A DNA stretch of 64,000 nt. It comes from Ichthyophis bannanicus (lineage: Eukaryota > Chordata > Amphibia > Gymnophiona > Ichthyophiidae). The notes under the pieces were generated by a model that saw only the letters and a list, made by a program, of their open reading frames with translations, was not told the origin of the DNA and made no database searches. Location of the stretch: the NCBI GenBank assembly GCA_033557465.1, contig CM066033.1, forward strand, positions 1,353,623,834-1,353,687,833, given 5' to 3'. Made by a program: the position numbers and the translations under genes. Within the stretch, counting starts at the first letter, position 1. Every line of letters starts with the position of its first letter. This document shows positions 20,964 through 30,471 of the stretch, piece by piece.

Positions 20964-21001
20964 ACCCCAACGCGTTTCGGCAAACGCCTTCCTCAGGGGG
21001 T
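20964..21001 (-). ncRNA. Candidate minimal hammerhead ribozyme (Penelope type)
   Basis: On the minus strand: ACCCC, then CTGAGGA (the CUGANGA core, 20990-20996), an AGGCGTTTGCC hairpin (GGC/GCC stem with a TTTG- or GTTT-type loop and one extra A), GAAA (20975-20978), a very short stem III ACGCGT, U at the cleavage position, and GGGGT closing stem I. ACCCC and GGGGT pair perfectly. Penelope-like elements are known to carry such hammerheads with tiny stem III that act as dimers; ACGCGT is self-complementary. The extra A by stem II may weaken it. Confidence 0.6.
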
Positions 21002-21153
21002 ATGCAACTTAAAGATAAACAGATAATAAATAATTAAACATAAAAATGATAACAATAAATAAACAATAATAAGGTTGGATAAGGTATAAAGACAGAATGT
21101 AAAACAATAAAAACAGTGATCAACTAATAAAATAAAGTTGTAATATCATAAAA

Positions 21154-21184
<31 letters not shown>
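21154..21184 (+). repeat. (AAT)n microsatellite
   Basis: About ten TAA/AAT triplets inside the A-rich Penelope 3' UTR (21010-21340), where no gene is visible. Confidence 0.9.
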
Positions 21185-21186
<2 letters not shown>

Positions 21187-21654
21187 TATAAAAGCAATAA
21201 AACTTAATGCATAACACCCAAATAATGTTCTTTAAAAAATTAAGAACAATAAGAAACAATAAAAACACACAATAAAAACTATCTGTCAATAGGACCTAAT
21301 TATATAAAACAGAACAAATAAAACAAAACGCAGGGTAGAGGCTCAGAGAACAATAGTAGTGTGAATATGAGAGAGAGAAGAGAATCCAAATGAGATAGTG
21401 TGAATGCAGCACTTTCTTATTCTATAGAGATACTCACATTTGCACTCTGTGAAAATCTTGTGCAAGAATGCTAATGTGCAATTGTAACTCTGTATGCTAA
21501 AAGCAATGGAAAGATAAAAACATTCTCATGAGTTCATTACTACGTAATGAAGTGGGAGCAACATCTAAAGGGAGCTATTAAAACTAAAAGCTTATTCAAC
21601 ATAATATTACAGTTATCTCTGTACTAATGACTAATGGAGAATAAAATCCATAAC

Positions 21655-21918
21655 GGAGAGGATGCGGGCAGGGTCCCGGAGGACGACGGTAACCGGGTGA
21701 TCGGCCCGGTGCCGGGACCCTGATAGAGTAGAGTTGGGTGGGGGGCGGGCAGAGGGGACGTGGCGCTGTTGATGCGACTAGCGTCATTTGAATTCATTGG
21801 CTCCGCGGTACGTGAGGAGCAGAGCCAATGAGAAGAAGCCTCGGACCAGAGGCTTTAAGAGCGGGGGTTGCCGGTGACTGTTCCTTTCCTTGCGGCGGGA
21901 GTGCGGCGGACCAGCTTC
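21655..21918 (+). repeat. Ngaro repeat A1
   Basis: 264 bp, nearly identical to 27612-27876. Begins GGAGAGGATGCGGGCAGGG and ends GGACCAGCTTC. Probably carries the promoter (inference from its 5' position). Confidence 0.88.
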
Positions 21919-22998
21919 AGCTTTACCTGCTTTGGTGGCTCGAGAGGTTTGAGGCTGATTTCGGCGTCGTTTTAAGTAGGGGTGAGAGCGCACAGAAGGA
22001 GTGGCTGAGTGAGGCAGTCTGTGCTTTGAGGTGCAGAGGCGGTGCGGGGTGCAACAACTGTGCGGCAGGCTTCGCCAAGTGCTGAGGCCCGTGCCGGATG
22101 ATGAGCGCAGGCTTGACTGGGGTGTTGACTGCGGCTTGGTGAGTCGGGTGAGCGGTGCATTTAAAGGCAATTAAGTGGGGTTTGCATAGCAGTGAGCAGT
22201 GCCGGAGCCTGGGTATTCAAAAAAAAAAACAACACCTTTATTGTTATTCCATTCGTGCCCTGGTGTGGGGTGTGTGGGGTGGGGCTCCAGTTTATTCAGC
22301 AGGAAACAGGGGAGTAGGTGTTTGAGGATGGCCCGTGGATGGGAGAGGCTGGGGCAAGGGGACCTGGTAAGAAAAGGGGGCGGCCGGGGTCGGGCTGCGC
22401 AAGGCCGCATGGCAGCGGAGGAGCTGTCTGGGGTGGGGGGAGTGGCTTTGGATGGTGAGAGCCATTGTGTTGGGCGTGGGCACCCTGGGACGTCGCGTTT
22501 GGGTCGGTCGAGAGCAGAAGGTTCTCCTAGTGGGCGTGGGCTGCCTCCATCGGTGAGGGAAAAAAGGGGTTCAGGGCCCAGAGGGCGGGGGTCAAGAAGG
22601 CGGGGTCAGCGGAGGGCTGGCAGCACGGTGGGCAGGTCAGATGTGGGGCCTGTAATTGGAGCGGAGCACGGGGCTGGCATGGGAGGGCGAGAGGCAGTTG
22701 GGGACCTGGGGGCTGAACAGGCGCTGTCCACGGATGCCCATGATAGATGGTGGGGAGAAGGAGGGTTGGGGCCTATGGCGGGGTTAGTGAGTTCCCACAA
22801 TTCGGAAGGTAGAAGCATGGGTTGGCAAACAGGCCATGGTGGCTTCGGGGCGTGGGGTGGGCAGCCGACCTGGGCATCTTGGCTGGGAGGTGGTCAAGGT
22901 TCCTCCAGAGCTGAATGATTGGATGCTTGGCAACCTGTACGGCCCCCTGCTGCTTCCTTCCCCCTCTTTTTCCGGTTATGTCTCCACAGGTTCCAGCG

Positions 22999-24116
22999 AT
23001 GGATCTGCAGGCAACTGCGCGTGATGCCGGTGGTTATGACGAAGCAGGCGGACATAGGAGAGCTGTACACGCGGAGCCGGACAATGCGGTAATGCAGAGG
23101 CAGCTGTCAGTTGGGATCTCATCAAGAGACGAGGATGGTCTGAGACAGCATGATGAGCTCAGAGCGGCGGACAGGAGTCCTTCTGTGGTGGGGGCGTCGG
23201 CGGCAGGCTTGGCAGGTGTGTTGCAGGAGGCTTTTGTGGATGGATTGGTTAAGGGGAAGGGGAAAAGGAAAAGGAAAGGAGTAAAAAACGAAGGCATTCC
23301 TGTAGGAGGCGTCGTAGGTCGAGTTCATTGGCATCATCGTCGTCCTCGTCATCATCGTCCGAGGAGGGCAGGCGTCCAGGTAAGCCTGGTTCAGGTGTGC
23401 CGGGAGCGAGGCAAGCAAGGGAGGCTCCGGCAGCGGTGGCTATCTCGGAGTTATGGGAGGGTGTTCCGAAAAGGTTGTGACAAAAAATTAAGAAGTGTCG
23501 TTATATTGATATTTTCCGACTTCTAGAGGGCCGGAAGCGCTCGGGGGAAAGTAGGAAGAAGCGGAAGGAGGACGAGAAAGCGGGGCGCGTCAAGAAAGTT
23601 TCTCGGAACGTAGTGAACTGGACCCGAGCTTTTTTGCGTTTGGCGAGTGTTTGGGGTCAGCATTATCCGGAGCAATATGAGATGTTATTGTCGTATGCTG
23701 ACGCAATTCTGGAAGCATCACAGACGCATGATGGGTGGGCATGGTTAAACTATGATGAAAAATTCAGGGACAAGATGGAGGAGAATAGATTGGTGTCCTG
23801 GGGCACGCAGGACATTAACTTGTGGTTGACCCAGATGTCGGCCAAGGCGAGTGGGGGTGGAATGGGTGGAGAAAAAGGTGCAGCGAGTGTTAATGCTGGC
23901 ATGAGTCGTTCCTTTCGTGGTGGAGGAAGCGTCGTGCAGCTGCGGGCGGTCGGAAGTGGAGCTGGGGATGTCTGTTGGAGGTTCAACAAGACCGTGTGTC
24001 CTTTTCCAGACTGCAAATTTAGACACGTGTGCTCCATCTGTAGTGGAGCCCACCCTGCAACAAAATGCCTTAAAAAAGGGGTCTCTCTGGCCCCAGCGCC
24101 TGTCGCAAAGCAATGA
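22999..24116 (+). pseudogene. Ngaro ORF1, gag-like zinc-binding protein
   Basis: Likely start ATG 22999 (MDLQATARD). A frameshift near 23285 leads to an Arg/Ser tract (CRRRRRSSSLASSSSSSSSS, 23305-23365) and a TGA near 23478. After that the frame is open from about 23481: KKIKKCRYIDIFRLLEG, NWTRAFLRLASVWGQHYPEQ, then LWLTQMSAKAS. The C-terminus has CWRFNKTVCPFPDCKFRHVC, then SICSGAHPATKC, a Cys/His-rich motif typical of Ngaro and related YR-element Gag-like proteins, probably for RNA binding. It overlaps the start of the RT frame. Broken twice. Confidence 0.75.
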
Positions 24117-25250
24117 GGTGCTGTTTGGCCTGGCACCCACGCCGATTAAGGTGGAGGTGTTGCAGGGGTGGTTGGGCCAATACCCTCGGAAAGGAGATAG
24201 GGAGGTTTTGTACTCGGGTTTTAAGTTTGGTTTTGTGATTCCGGTTTGTGGGCAGGTGGCAGGGACGCGGACGAGGAATTTGCCTTCAGTTCGGCGCCTC
24301 GCGCCGATGGTGCGGGAAAAGTTAGCAGGGGAGTTGCAGCTAGGTAGAATAGCGGGCCCATTTACGGTGCCACCATTCGCGAGGATGGTGGCTTCGCCAT
24401 TAGGGATAATACCTAAAAAAGAGCCTGGGAAATTCCGGTTGATCCATAACTTGTCCTGTCCTCTAGGTGAGTCAGTCAATGACCTCATCCCGCGGGAATT
24501 GTGTACTGTCCGATACGCGTCATTCGATAAGGCGGTTGAGTTGGTGAGTAAAGCAGGTCCTCGGGCTGAAATGGCGAAGGTGGATATTGAATTCGCGTTT
24601 AGGTTGTTACCAGTGCACCCGGACTCCTTTTATTTATTAGGTTTTCGTTTCGAAGAAGGCATTTATTTTGATAAGTGCATGCCAATGGGCTGTGTAGTGT
24701 CTTGTGCCTACTTCGAGAAATTCACTACCTTAGAGCGCAAGGTGGGTAATGTGAATGTTGTGCACTATCTACATGATTTTCTGTTTGTGGGGTCGGCGCA
24801 CTCTGAGGAATGCCACAAGTTGCTGGAGGGTTTTGTAGAGTTGTCACAAGAATTGGGTGTGCCGCTGGCAGAAGGCAAGTCGGAGGGCCCAACTACGAGG
24901 ATCACGTTTCTAGGGGTAGAGCTGGATTCCGAGCTCATGGTGGCGCGTCTTCCACTGGAGAAGGTTAGGCGGTTGCACATCTTGGTGGCCAATGTTTTGA
25001 TGTCATCGAAATTAACTTTAAAGGAGATGCAAGAGTTGATAGGCTCGTTAAATTTTGCTTGTAGGGTGATCCCAATGGGAAGGGTATTCTTGCGTCGATT
25101 AGCAGCAGCTACTGATGGTGTTCACCGGCCACATCACCATATTAGGATCTCGACGGCGATCAAGGCCGATTTGAAGATATGGGAGGTTTTTCTAGAGGAA
25201 TTTAATGGGACTACGGTGTTGATGGAGGCAGAGTGTGGAGTTGCAATTGC
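24110..25250 (+). pseudogene. Ngaro reverse transcriptase domain
   Basis: One long frame: FGLAPTPIKVEVLQGWLGQY, GTRTRNLPSVRRLAP, ASPLGIIPKKEPGKFRLIHN, LSCPLGESVNDLIP, AEMAKVDIEFAFRLLPVHP (motif A), MPMGCVVSCAYFEKFTT and HYLHDFLFVG (motif C). The canonical Y-x-D-D would be YLDD; here the first Asp is His (TATCTACATGAT, 24766-24777), which should abolish polymerisation. The thumb region includes ITFLGVELDS and QELIGSLNFACRVIPMGR. A frameshift near 25240 separates it from RNase H. Confidence 0.85.
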
Positions 25251-25692
25251 ATACGGATGCAGCAGGGGGCATAGGTTTGGGTATTTATTTTGGAGGGTCG
25301 TGGTGCGCGGAGCAGTGGCCTCAGGCATGGCATGAGTCACGACTCACCAGTAACATAACGTTCTTGGAGCTGTTTCCCATGTTAGTGGCTTTGGAGTTGT
25401 GGCCTGATAGATTTCGCAATCAAAAGGTGGTATGGTGGTGTGATAATGCAGCGGTGGTAAGTGTGGTGAAACATTACTCGCCGCGTTGTGTTCAAGTAGC
25501 GAACCTGATGAGGGAAGTGGTGTTAGCATGCTTACGTTTGAATGTGTCGATAAGGGCTAGACATATACCGGGACACACTAATGAGATTGCCGATGCTCTT
25601 TCCCGTTTCAAGTGGGAGCAATTTCGGAGACTGCCACCAGAAGCGGAAGGATGTGGGGTCCCTTGGAAGTTATGGAGTCTTGGCCACCAGTG
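25235..25692 (+). pseudogene. Ngaro RNase H domain
   Basis: Reads LHTDAAGGIGLGIYFGGSWC, TFLELFPMLVALELW, VVWWCDNAAVVSVV, ARHIPGHTNEIADALSRFKW. The acidic residues Asp (TDAA), Glu (FLELFP) and Asp (WCDNAAVV) plus the final Asp (ADALSR) match retroelement RNase H. It degrades the RNA strand during reverse transcription. A -1/+1 shift relative to the RT frame is the main defect. Confidence 0.85.
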
Positions 25693-26573
25693 ATGAAGGA
25701 CTTGCTGCGGAGATCGATCGCTCCTGGAACGTGGGCAGCGTATCTGCGAGGTTGTGCACAAGTGGTGTCCTTTCTGGATAGCACTGGATGGAGGGGTGGG
25801 GCGGCGGCCGCTCAGCTGCTTGGCCAGTATGTAGTTTGGGCTAAAGGGTGGGGGTTTGCTCGAGCTTTGGTGCGCAGCCACTTAGCGGGCTTTGCATTTT
25901 TCGCGAAAGCAGTGGGTTGGGACTTCCCGGTGGACAGATTCCTTGCCCATAAGCTTCTGCAGGGGTGGGGGCGGGCAGAGCCGACGCCTCCGGATGCGCG
26001 TTGGCCAATAACGCATGAGTTGTTGGTGCGTTTATGCAGGGCTTTGCCCAAAGTGGCTGTGTCCCCGTATGAGGCTGTGCTATTTCAGACGGTCTTTTGT
26101 CTGCATTCTTTGGCGCTTTTAGGATGGGGGAATTGGTTCCGAACTCGAGCAGGGCTGGGGTGGTCGGGGTTGTTCAACGGCAGCATGTTTGCCTTGAGGG
26201 GGGTCAGCTAAGAGTCTTATTGGAAAAGTCTAAGACGGATCCACAAGGGAAAAGTTTGTGGGTGCGGTTGAGCGGGATTGGGGGTGTGTCCACGTGCCCG
26301 GTAGCTGCAATGCGTGAGTACTTACGGGTGTGCCCGGCCGTGGAGGGGGTGTTGTTCATCCATGAGAATGAGCAGGTCTTGACCCGTTTTCAGGTATCGG
26401 CAGTGTTGAGGATGGCGCTGAGGTTTGTGGGTGAATGCTCAGATCGGTTTGCTGCTCATTCCTTTCGCATAGGCGCGGCCACCAGTGCCGCTATGGCAGG
26501 ATTGTCGGAGCAGGAAATACAGAATATTGGGAGATGGCGGTCTCGGGCGTTCCGGGGTTATGTTCGCTTATGA
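25684..26573 (+). pseudogene. Ngaro tyrosine recombinase
   Basis: N-terminal core-binding part: LLRRSIAPGTWAAYLRGCAQ, then GQYVVWAKGWGFARALVRSH, HKLLQGWGR. A frameshift near 26100-26150 leads to the catalytic domain: FFGAFRMGELVP (catalytic Arg), LEKSKTDPQG (Lys), AHSFRIGAATSAAM (His-x-x-Arg), IGRWRSRAFRGYVRL (Trp and nucleophile Tyr). The complete R-K-H-R-W-Y set is visible. It integrates the circular element DNA. Apart from the shift it looks well preserved. Confidence 0.87.
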
Positions 26574-26604
26574 TGAAATGGAATGGGCATTTATGTGGGG
26601 GATT

Positions 26605-26625
26605 GACTGTTATTTTCTTTTGCAG
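26605..26625 (+). promoter_or_regulatory. Candidate 3' splice site before the SGNH ORF
   Basis: TGTTATTTTCTTTTGCAG, a polypyrimidine tract ending CAG, lies between the recombinase stop (26571-26573) and the hydrolase frame. It would let a spliced RNA express the hydrolase. Based on consensus only. Confidence 0.45.
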
Positions 26626-27176
26626 ATGTGGACAGGAATGCTCAGAGTTGTTGGCTGGTTGGGCATTCATTCGTTTTCTGGGCTGGTCGGCGAGCAGCTG
26701 TGAGGCCTTTGGGGCCTAATCTGGGACTTGATCCGGCTCGGGTGTCGATCCTATGGCTGGGCGAGCTAGGGCTGCGGTGGACACAGCTCATGCCTTTGCT
26801 ACGGCACCATGATCGAGTACAGCCCAGGCCGAAGTTGATACTGTTACATCTAGGTGGCAATGACCTGACAGCATGGACATGCAAGCAGCTCATCAGAGCA
26901 GTGAAGAGGGATTTGGCGATGGTGCTGCGTGTGTTCCCGGGGGTTGTCTTAATTTGGTCCGATATTATTCCAAGGCCTGTTTGCAAGACCCAGCAGCGCT
27001 GGTCGCGGGGTTTTATAAAAATAAATCGACAAATTGGGCGTTGGATATGTGAGCAGGGTGGGATTCAGGTTTTACATCCCTGGGTTGAGGTTACTTGTGC
27101 TGGGTTGTACCGGCAGGATGGTGTACATCTATCCCCTGTGGGTGTCGATTTGCTTTTAAATGACTGGAAGGGGTAG
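26626..27176 (+). CDS. Ngaro SGNH-family hydrolase
   Basis: An open frame of about 182 codons. CWLVGHSFVFWAGRRA holds the nucleophile Ser (GHS in place of GDS), LHLGGNDLTAW is the Gly/Asn block, and YRQDGVHLSPVGVDLLL gives the Asp-x-x-His pair, so the SGNH catalytic set is complete. Known vertebrate Ngaro elements often carry such a hydrolase after the recombinase; its role is unknown. The frame has no ATG start of its own (26626 ATG is out of phase; the frame enters through GTG 26628), so it is probably reached by splicing at the site just upstream. No stops until 27174-27176. Confidence 0.78.
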
Positions 27177-27251
27177 TCCAGCGGAGGGCCGACTGGTTGC
27201 AGCTTGATTGTGGGGGGGCGGCACAGGGTCAGTAATGTGACCTGTGCCGGT

Positions 27252-27611
27252 GGCGGGATCTCCGGGGTCTGGAGCCTTTAGGACATGCGGGGGCGGGGTG
27301 CCCCCGACCCGGATAAGCCCTGGCTGGCCTTTGCTATTCACATGGCGAGGTTGGGGAAAGGGCGGTAGGAAGTGGCCGGTGGCAGGACACGGCCGAAGCG
27401 GATGCGAGGTCACTTTGCTAATTGTATGGCTGGTGAGGCATTGCTCTGCTGTTGGGAGATTAAGGGGATTGTTTTGGTTTACAAATATAATAAAGCTGCG
27501 GCCATTTGGTTTCCCATGAAGAAGTTCTTTGTGTATTTTGTTGGGTGGATAAAAAGGTGGGTGGTGGATGATCTGAAGGGGTGGGCGCCGGGTCCGTTCT
27601 ACCACGGTTAC
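27252..27611 (+). repeat. Ngaro repeat B1
   Basis: 360 bp, from GGCGGGATC to CACGGTTAC, repeated at 27949-28336. Contains AATATAATAAAGCTGCG near 27484, a possible poly(A) signal. Confidence 0.87.
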
Positions 27612-27876
27612 GGAGAGGACGCGGGCAGGGTCCCGGAGGACGACGGTTACCGGGTGATCGGCCTGGTGCCGGGACCCTGATAGAGTAGAGTTGGGTGGGG
27701 GGCGGGCAGAGGGGACGTGGCGCTGTTGACGCGACTAGCGTCATTTGAATTCATTGGCTCTGCGGTACGTGAGGAGCGGAGCCAATGAGAAGAAGCCTCG
27801 GACCAGAGGCTTTAAGAGCGGGGGTTGCCGGTGACTGTTTCCTTTCCTTGCGGCGGGAGTGCGGCGGACCAGCTTC
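27612..27876 (+). repeat. Ngaro repeat A2
   Basis: 265 bp match to A1, immediately after B1. A polypyrimidine linker (CCCTCCCTCCCTCCCC) follows before B2. Confidence 0.88.
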
Positions 27877-27948
27877 CCTCCCTCCCTCCCCTGGTTTAAA
27901 GGGGAGAGCGGTGGGGTATTTAGGGGTGTCGCAGCGTGGGGGGGTGAT

Positions 27949-28336
27949 GGCGGGATCCCGGAGGTCTCCGGGGTCCGGAGCCTTTAGGACATATGTGGGT
28001 GGGGTGCCCCCGACCCGGATAAGCCCTGGCTGGCCTTTGCTATTCACATGGCGAGGTCGGGGAAAGGGCGGTAGGAAGTGGCCGGTGGCAGGACACGGCC
28101 GAAGCGGATGCGAGGTCACTTTGCTAATTGTATGGCTGGTGAGGCATTGCTCCGCTGTTGGGAGATTGTTAACGGGATTGTTTTGGTTTGTAATGTTCAA
28201 TTGTTTACAAATATAATAAAGCTGCGACCAGTTGCTTTCCCATGAAGAAGTTCTTTGTGTATTTTGTTGGGTGGATAAAAAGGTGGGTGGTGGATGATCT
28301 GAAGGGGTGGGCGCCGGGTCCGTTCTACCACGGTTA
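27949..28336 (+). repeat. Ngaro repeat B2
   Basis: 388 bp match to B1 with about 28 bp of net insertion (around 27958 and 28165-28200). Ends CACGGTTAC at the element boundary. Confidence 0.87.
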
Positions 28337-29488
28337 CTACCATATTAGAGAGGAGGGGCAGCAGTATATTCTTTTTATACATATTTATACACATATATAT
28401 ATATATATATATATATAACTGAAGTGATGAGTAAAAAAGAAAGAATGAACTTGTAAAAGAGGATGGGCAAACCGTATCTAGTCATATGTACATGTGCCAT
28501 CTTGCTCTCATATTCATTGAAGGGAATATGATTAAATAATGATAAGCAATAAAATGTCCTACTACTGAAAAAAATGCCTGAATGACTCAAAAGTCTGTAT
28601 AAAAACAATACATCCTTAAGGTCAGGAAAGGGCTGGCAAAATCTGTAGTACCAGCATGTATATAAACTAATTGAGAGACAGGCACTGTATTCAGCTTAAG
28701 GGATAAAAGGTAATCCTCCTATTTTTTAGAGTAACAATTGGTATGTTGTATACTAGTACTTAAACAAAATGAGGTCCACATAGTGAAACAGGGGGACTGT
28801 GAGAGCAAAAGAACATTGAGCTCAACAGGAAAGGTTCCTTAACAACCACAGACATAATCTCAGAGATAATGAACTGTGTACTGCTCTTTTCTAAGTACCA
28901 AAAAGTAAGATAAGATACCATCCTTATTTAACATATTGAGGGAGAGGTCCATTGTATCAAATCATAGGGGCTTCATAAGATGGCAGGGTCCCAAGATCTT
29001 AATCCAACAAAAGCAGAGAAAAGAACAAGTTTAAAGTGACAAACCTTGTAGTGAAAGCAGATTCAATTTCTCCAGGCAGTACAAGCTCCAAACAATCTGC
29101 AGGGTGATACACACACACAAACTTGGCTCTGTATATAGCTTAGTGAGTCAAGAGTTTGAGAGCCAGGTCAAAGGTAAAGGGGTGGGAAACTAAAATGTTA
29201 ATCAAACTCATGGACCTGCCCACAGGAGGGGAGGGGGGAGTTGAATGCACAGTTCTTCTCCAGAGCATTCATGTGTAAAAACAGAGACTCAAGTGAAATA
29301 TAAAAGTGAAATAATAACCAAAGAAAAAAGTTTATAAGCAGTTAAAAGGACAGGATATGAACCATAAAAAATAAATAATAAAAAAATCAATAAATCAATA
29401 AATGTTAAAAATGATGATGTATAAAAAGGAAGATAAAAATATAAATAACTAAGAACAAACAGAAAAATAAATAAATAACTAAAACCAA
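28337..29488 (-). other. Penelope 3' UTR, distal part; no gene
   Basis: A-rich DNA between the Ngaro and the endonuclease coding end, with a (TA)n run at about 28392-28418 and CA repeats at 29108. I see no ORF of interest. Confidence 0.55.
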
Positions 29489-30450
29489 CTAAAGGAAAAC
29501 TGATGAATTAATCTCTTGATTCAGACCATTGTGCTCCATGCTGTTAAACTCATAAATATAATGCTGTTCCAGTTTTAATAAAATTCTATCCACATCACCG
29601 CTCCTCCAATGCGGTATTACAGTTCTGAGCACCAAATACTTCAGATCACTAACAGTATGGCCTTTATCTATCCAATGTGCTACCAGAGGTTTGTCTGGTA
29701 TCCATCTTTGCAAACAACTTCTATGTTCTATGATGCAGATACGTACTTATCTCTTAGCTTTTCCTACATAGATCAGGTTGCATGGGCACAAAATGACATT
29801 CTCAGTTCTACAGTTGGAATATTGTTGGATGTAAACTTTCTTGTGAGATATAGGGTGTATAAAACATTCCTTGGTAACTATGGTGTTCTTGCACACAGAG
29901 CACTGCCCACATTTAAAGTGACCTCTAGTCTTGGGCTGAAATTTAGGTCTTGTCAAAGCTGAAGGTACTAAAACGTTGGTAAGATTAGGATTGCGTTTAT
30001 AAGCAATAGTTAACTGCTTTGAAGCAAACATTGGTAAGGCAGACAACAGATGCCAATCCTTCTTTAGTATACGGACAATGTCCTTTGAAAAACTGGAGAA
30101 AGTGAGGGCACAGACAATTCTGTTTAATTGTGGATTGTCCGAACATTTTAAAAGAGAGGCCCGGTTTGTGGTGCACACACGTAAGTAAACTCTTTTAATG
30201 CAATCCTGTGGGTAACCTCACTCTTTAAATCTTTTGTGCATATCCCCACAGCATTGCGTTCGAAGTCCTCCTCTGAGGTGCACAATTTTCTAATTCTTAA
30301 AAAATTGGCTTACTGGCAAATTGTTTTTAAGAGAGGTGTTGTGGAAATTATCATATTTAAGCAAGGTGTTCGGTCAGTAGCCTTCTGGTATAAATCTGTG
30401 GTAAAGCCTACAACATCTTTTTTTATCATGATTTCCAAATAGGCGATACA
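29489..30450 (-). pseudogene. Penelope-like RT C-terminus and GIY-YIG endonuclease
   Basis: From 30450 downward: LEIMIKKDVVGFTTDLYQKA, TDRT, a break, RVYLRVCTTNRASLL (RT C-terminal part), TFSSFSKDIVRILKKDWHLL, then the linker with GHFKCGQCSVCKNT (Cys cluster), and NVILCPCNLIYVGKAKR, the start of the GIY-YIG nuclease. After a break near 29745 it continues KPLVAHWIDKGHTVSDLKYL and ends ELNSSVFL-like near 29489. In Penelope elements this nuclease cuts the target for primed reverse transcription. The RT catalytic half is missing (5' truncation at 30450). Stops at about 29745, 30180 and 30300. Confidence 0.83.
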
Positions 30451-30471
30451 AACCTGTACCTTATGATCTGG
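30451..30471. repeat. Target site duplication of Penelope-like element (right copy)
   Basis: Exact 21-bp match to 20884-20904; BovB sequence continues to the right. Confidence 0.85.

Larger units (their letters stand above)
21655..28336 (+). mobile_element. Ngaro retrotransposon with A1-B1-A2-B2 split repeats
   Basis: About 6.68 kb. Repeat A occurs at both sides (21655-21918, 27612-27876) and repeat B twice (27252-27611, 27949-28336), in order A1…B1-A2-B2. This split direct repeat plan is diagnostic of Ngaro elements, replacing LTRs. Inside, on the plus strand: gag-like ORF with CCCH-type motif, RT, RNase H, tyrosine recombinase, and an SGNH hydrolase. It is inserted in the Penelope 3' UTR with no clear target duplication, as expected of recombinase-mediated integration. 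Several frameshifts and an altered RT active site make it inactive. Confidence 0.9.
20905..30450 (-). mobile_element. Penelope-like element, 5'-truncated, carrying a Ngaro insertion
   Basis: Minus-strand element whose 5' side is at 30450 and 3' side at 20905. The coding part (29489-30450) is the end of a Penelope RT followed by a GIY-YIG endonuclease. The 3' UTR is AT-rich and split by the Ngaro (21655-28336). Near the 3' end is a hammerhead-type motif. An exact 21-bp duplication of BovB sequence flanks it. Without the Ngaro it is about 2.9 kb. Confidence 0.83.

Noticed and set aside
22199..22918. 239-codon Gly/Arg-rich ORF
   Set aside because: GC-rich Ngaro 5' region with no Gag-like motif; the frame does not join the recognisable gag. 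Probably compositional.
28381..28425. Promoter-like TATATA stretch
   Set aside because: It is a (TA)n microsatellite in the Penelope 3' UTR.
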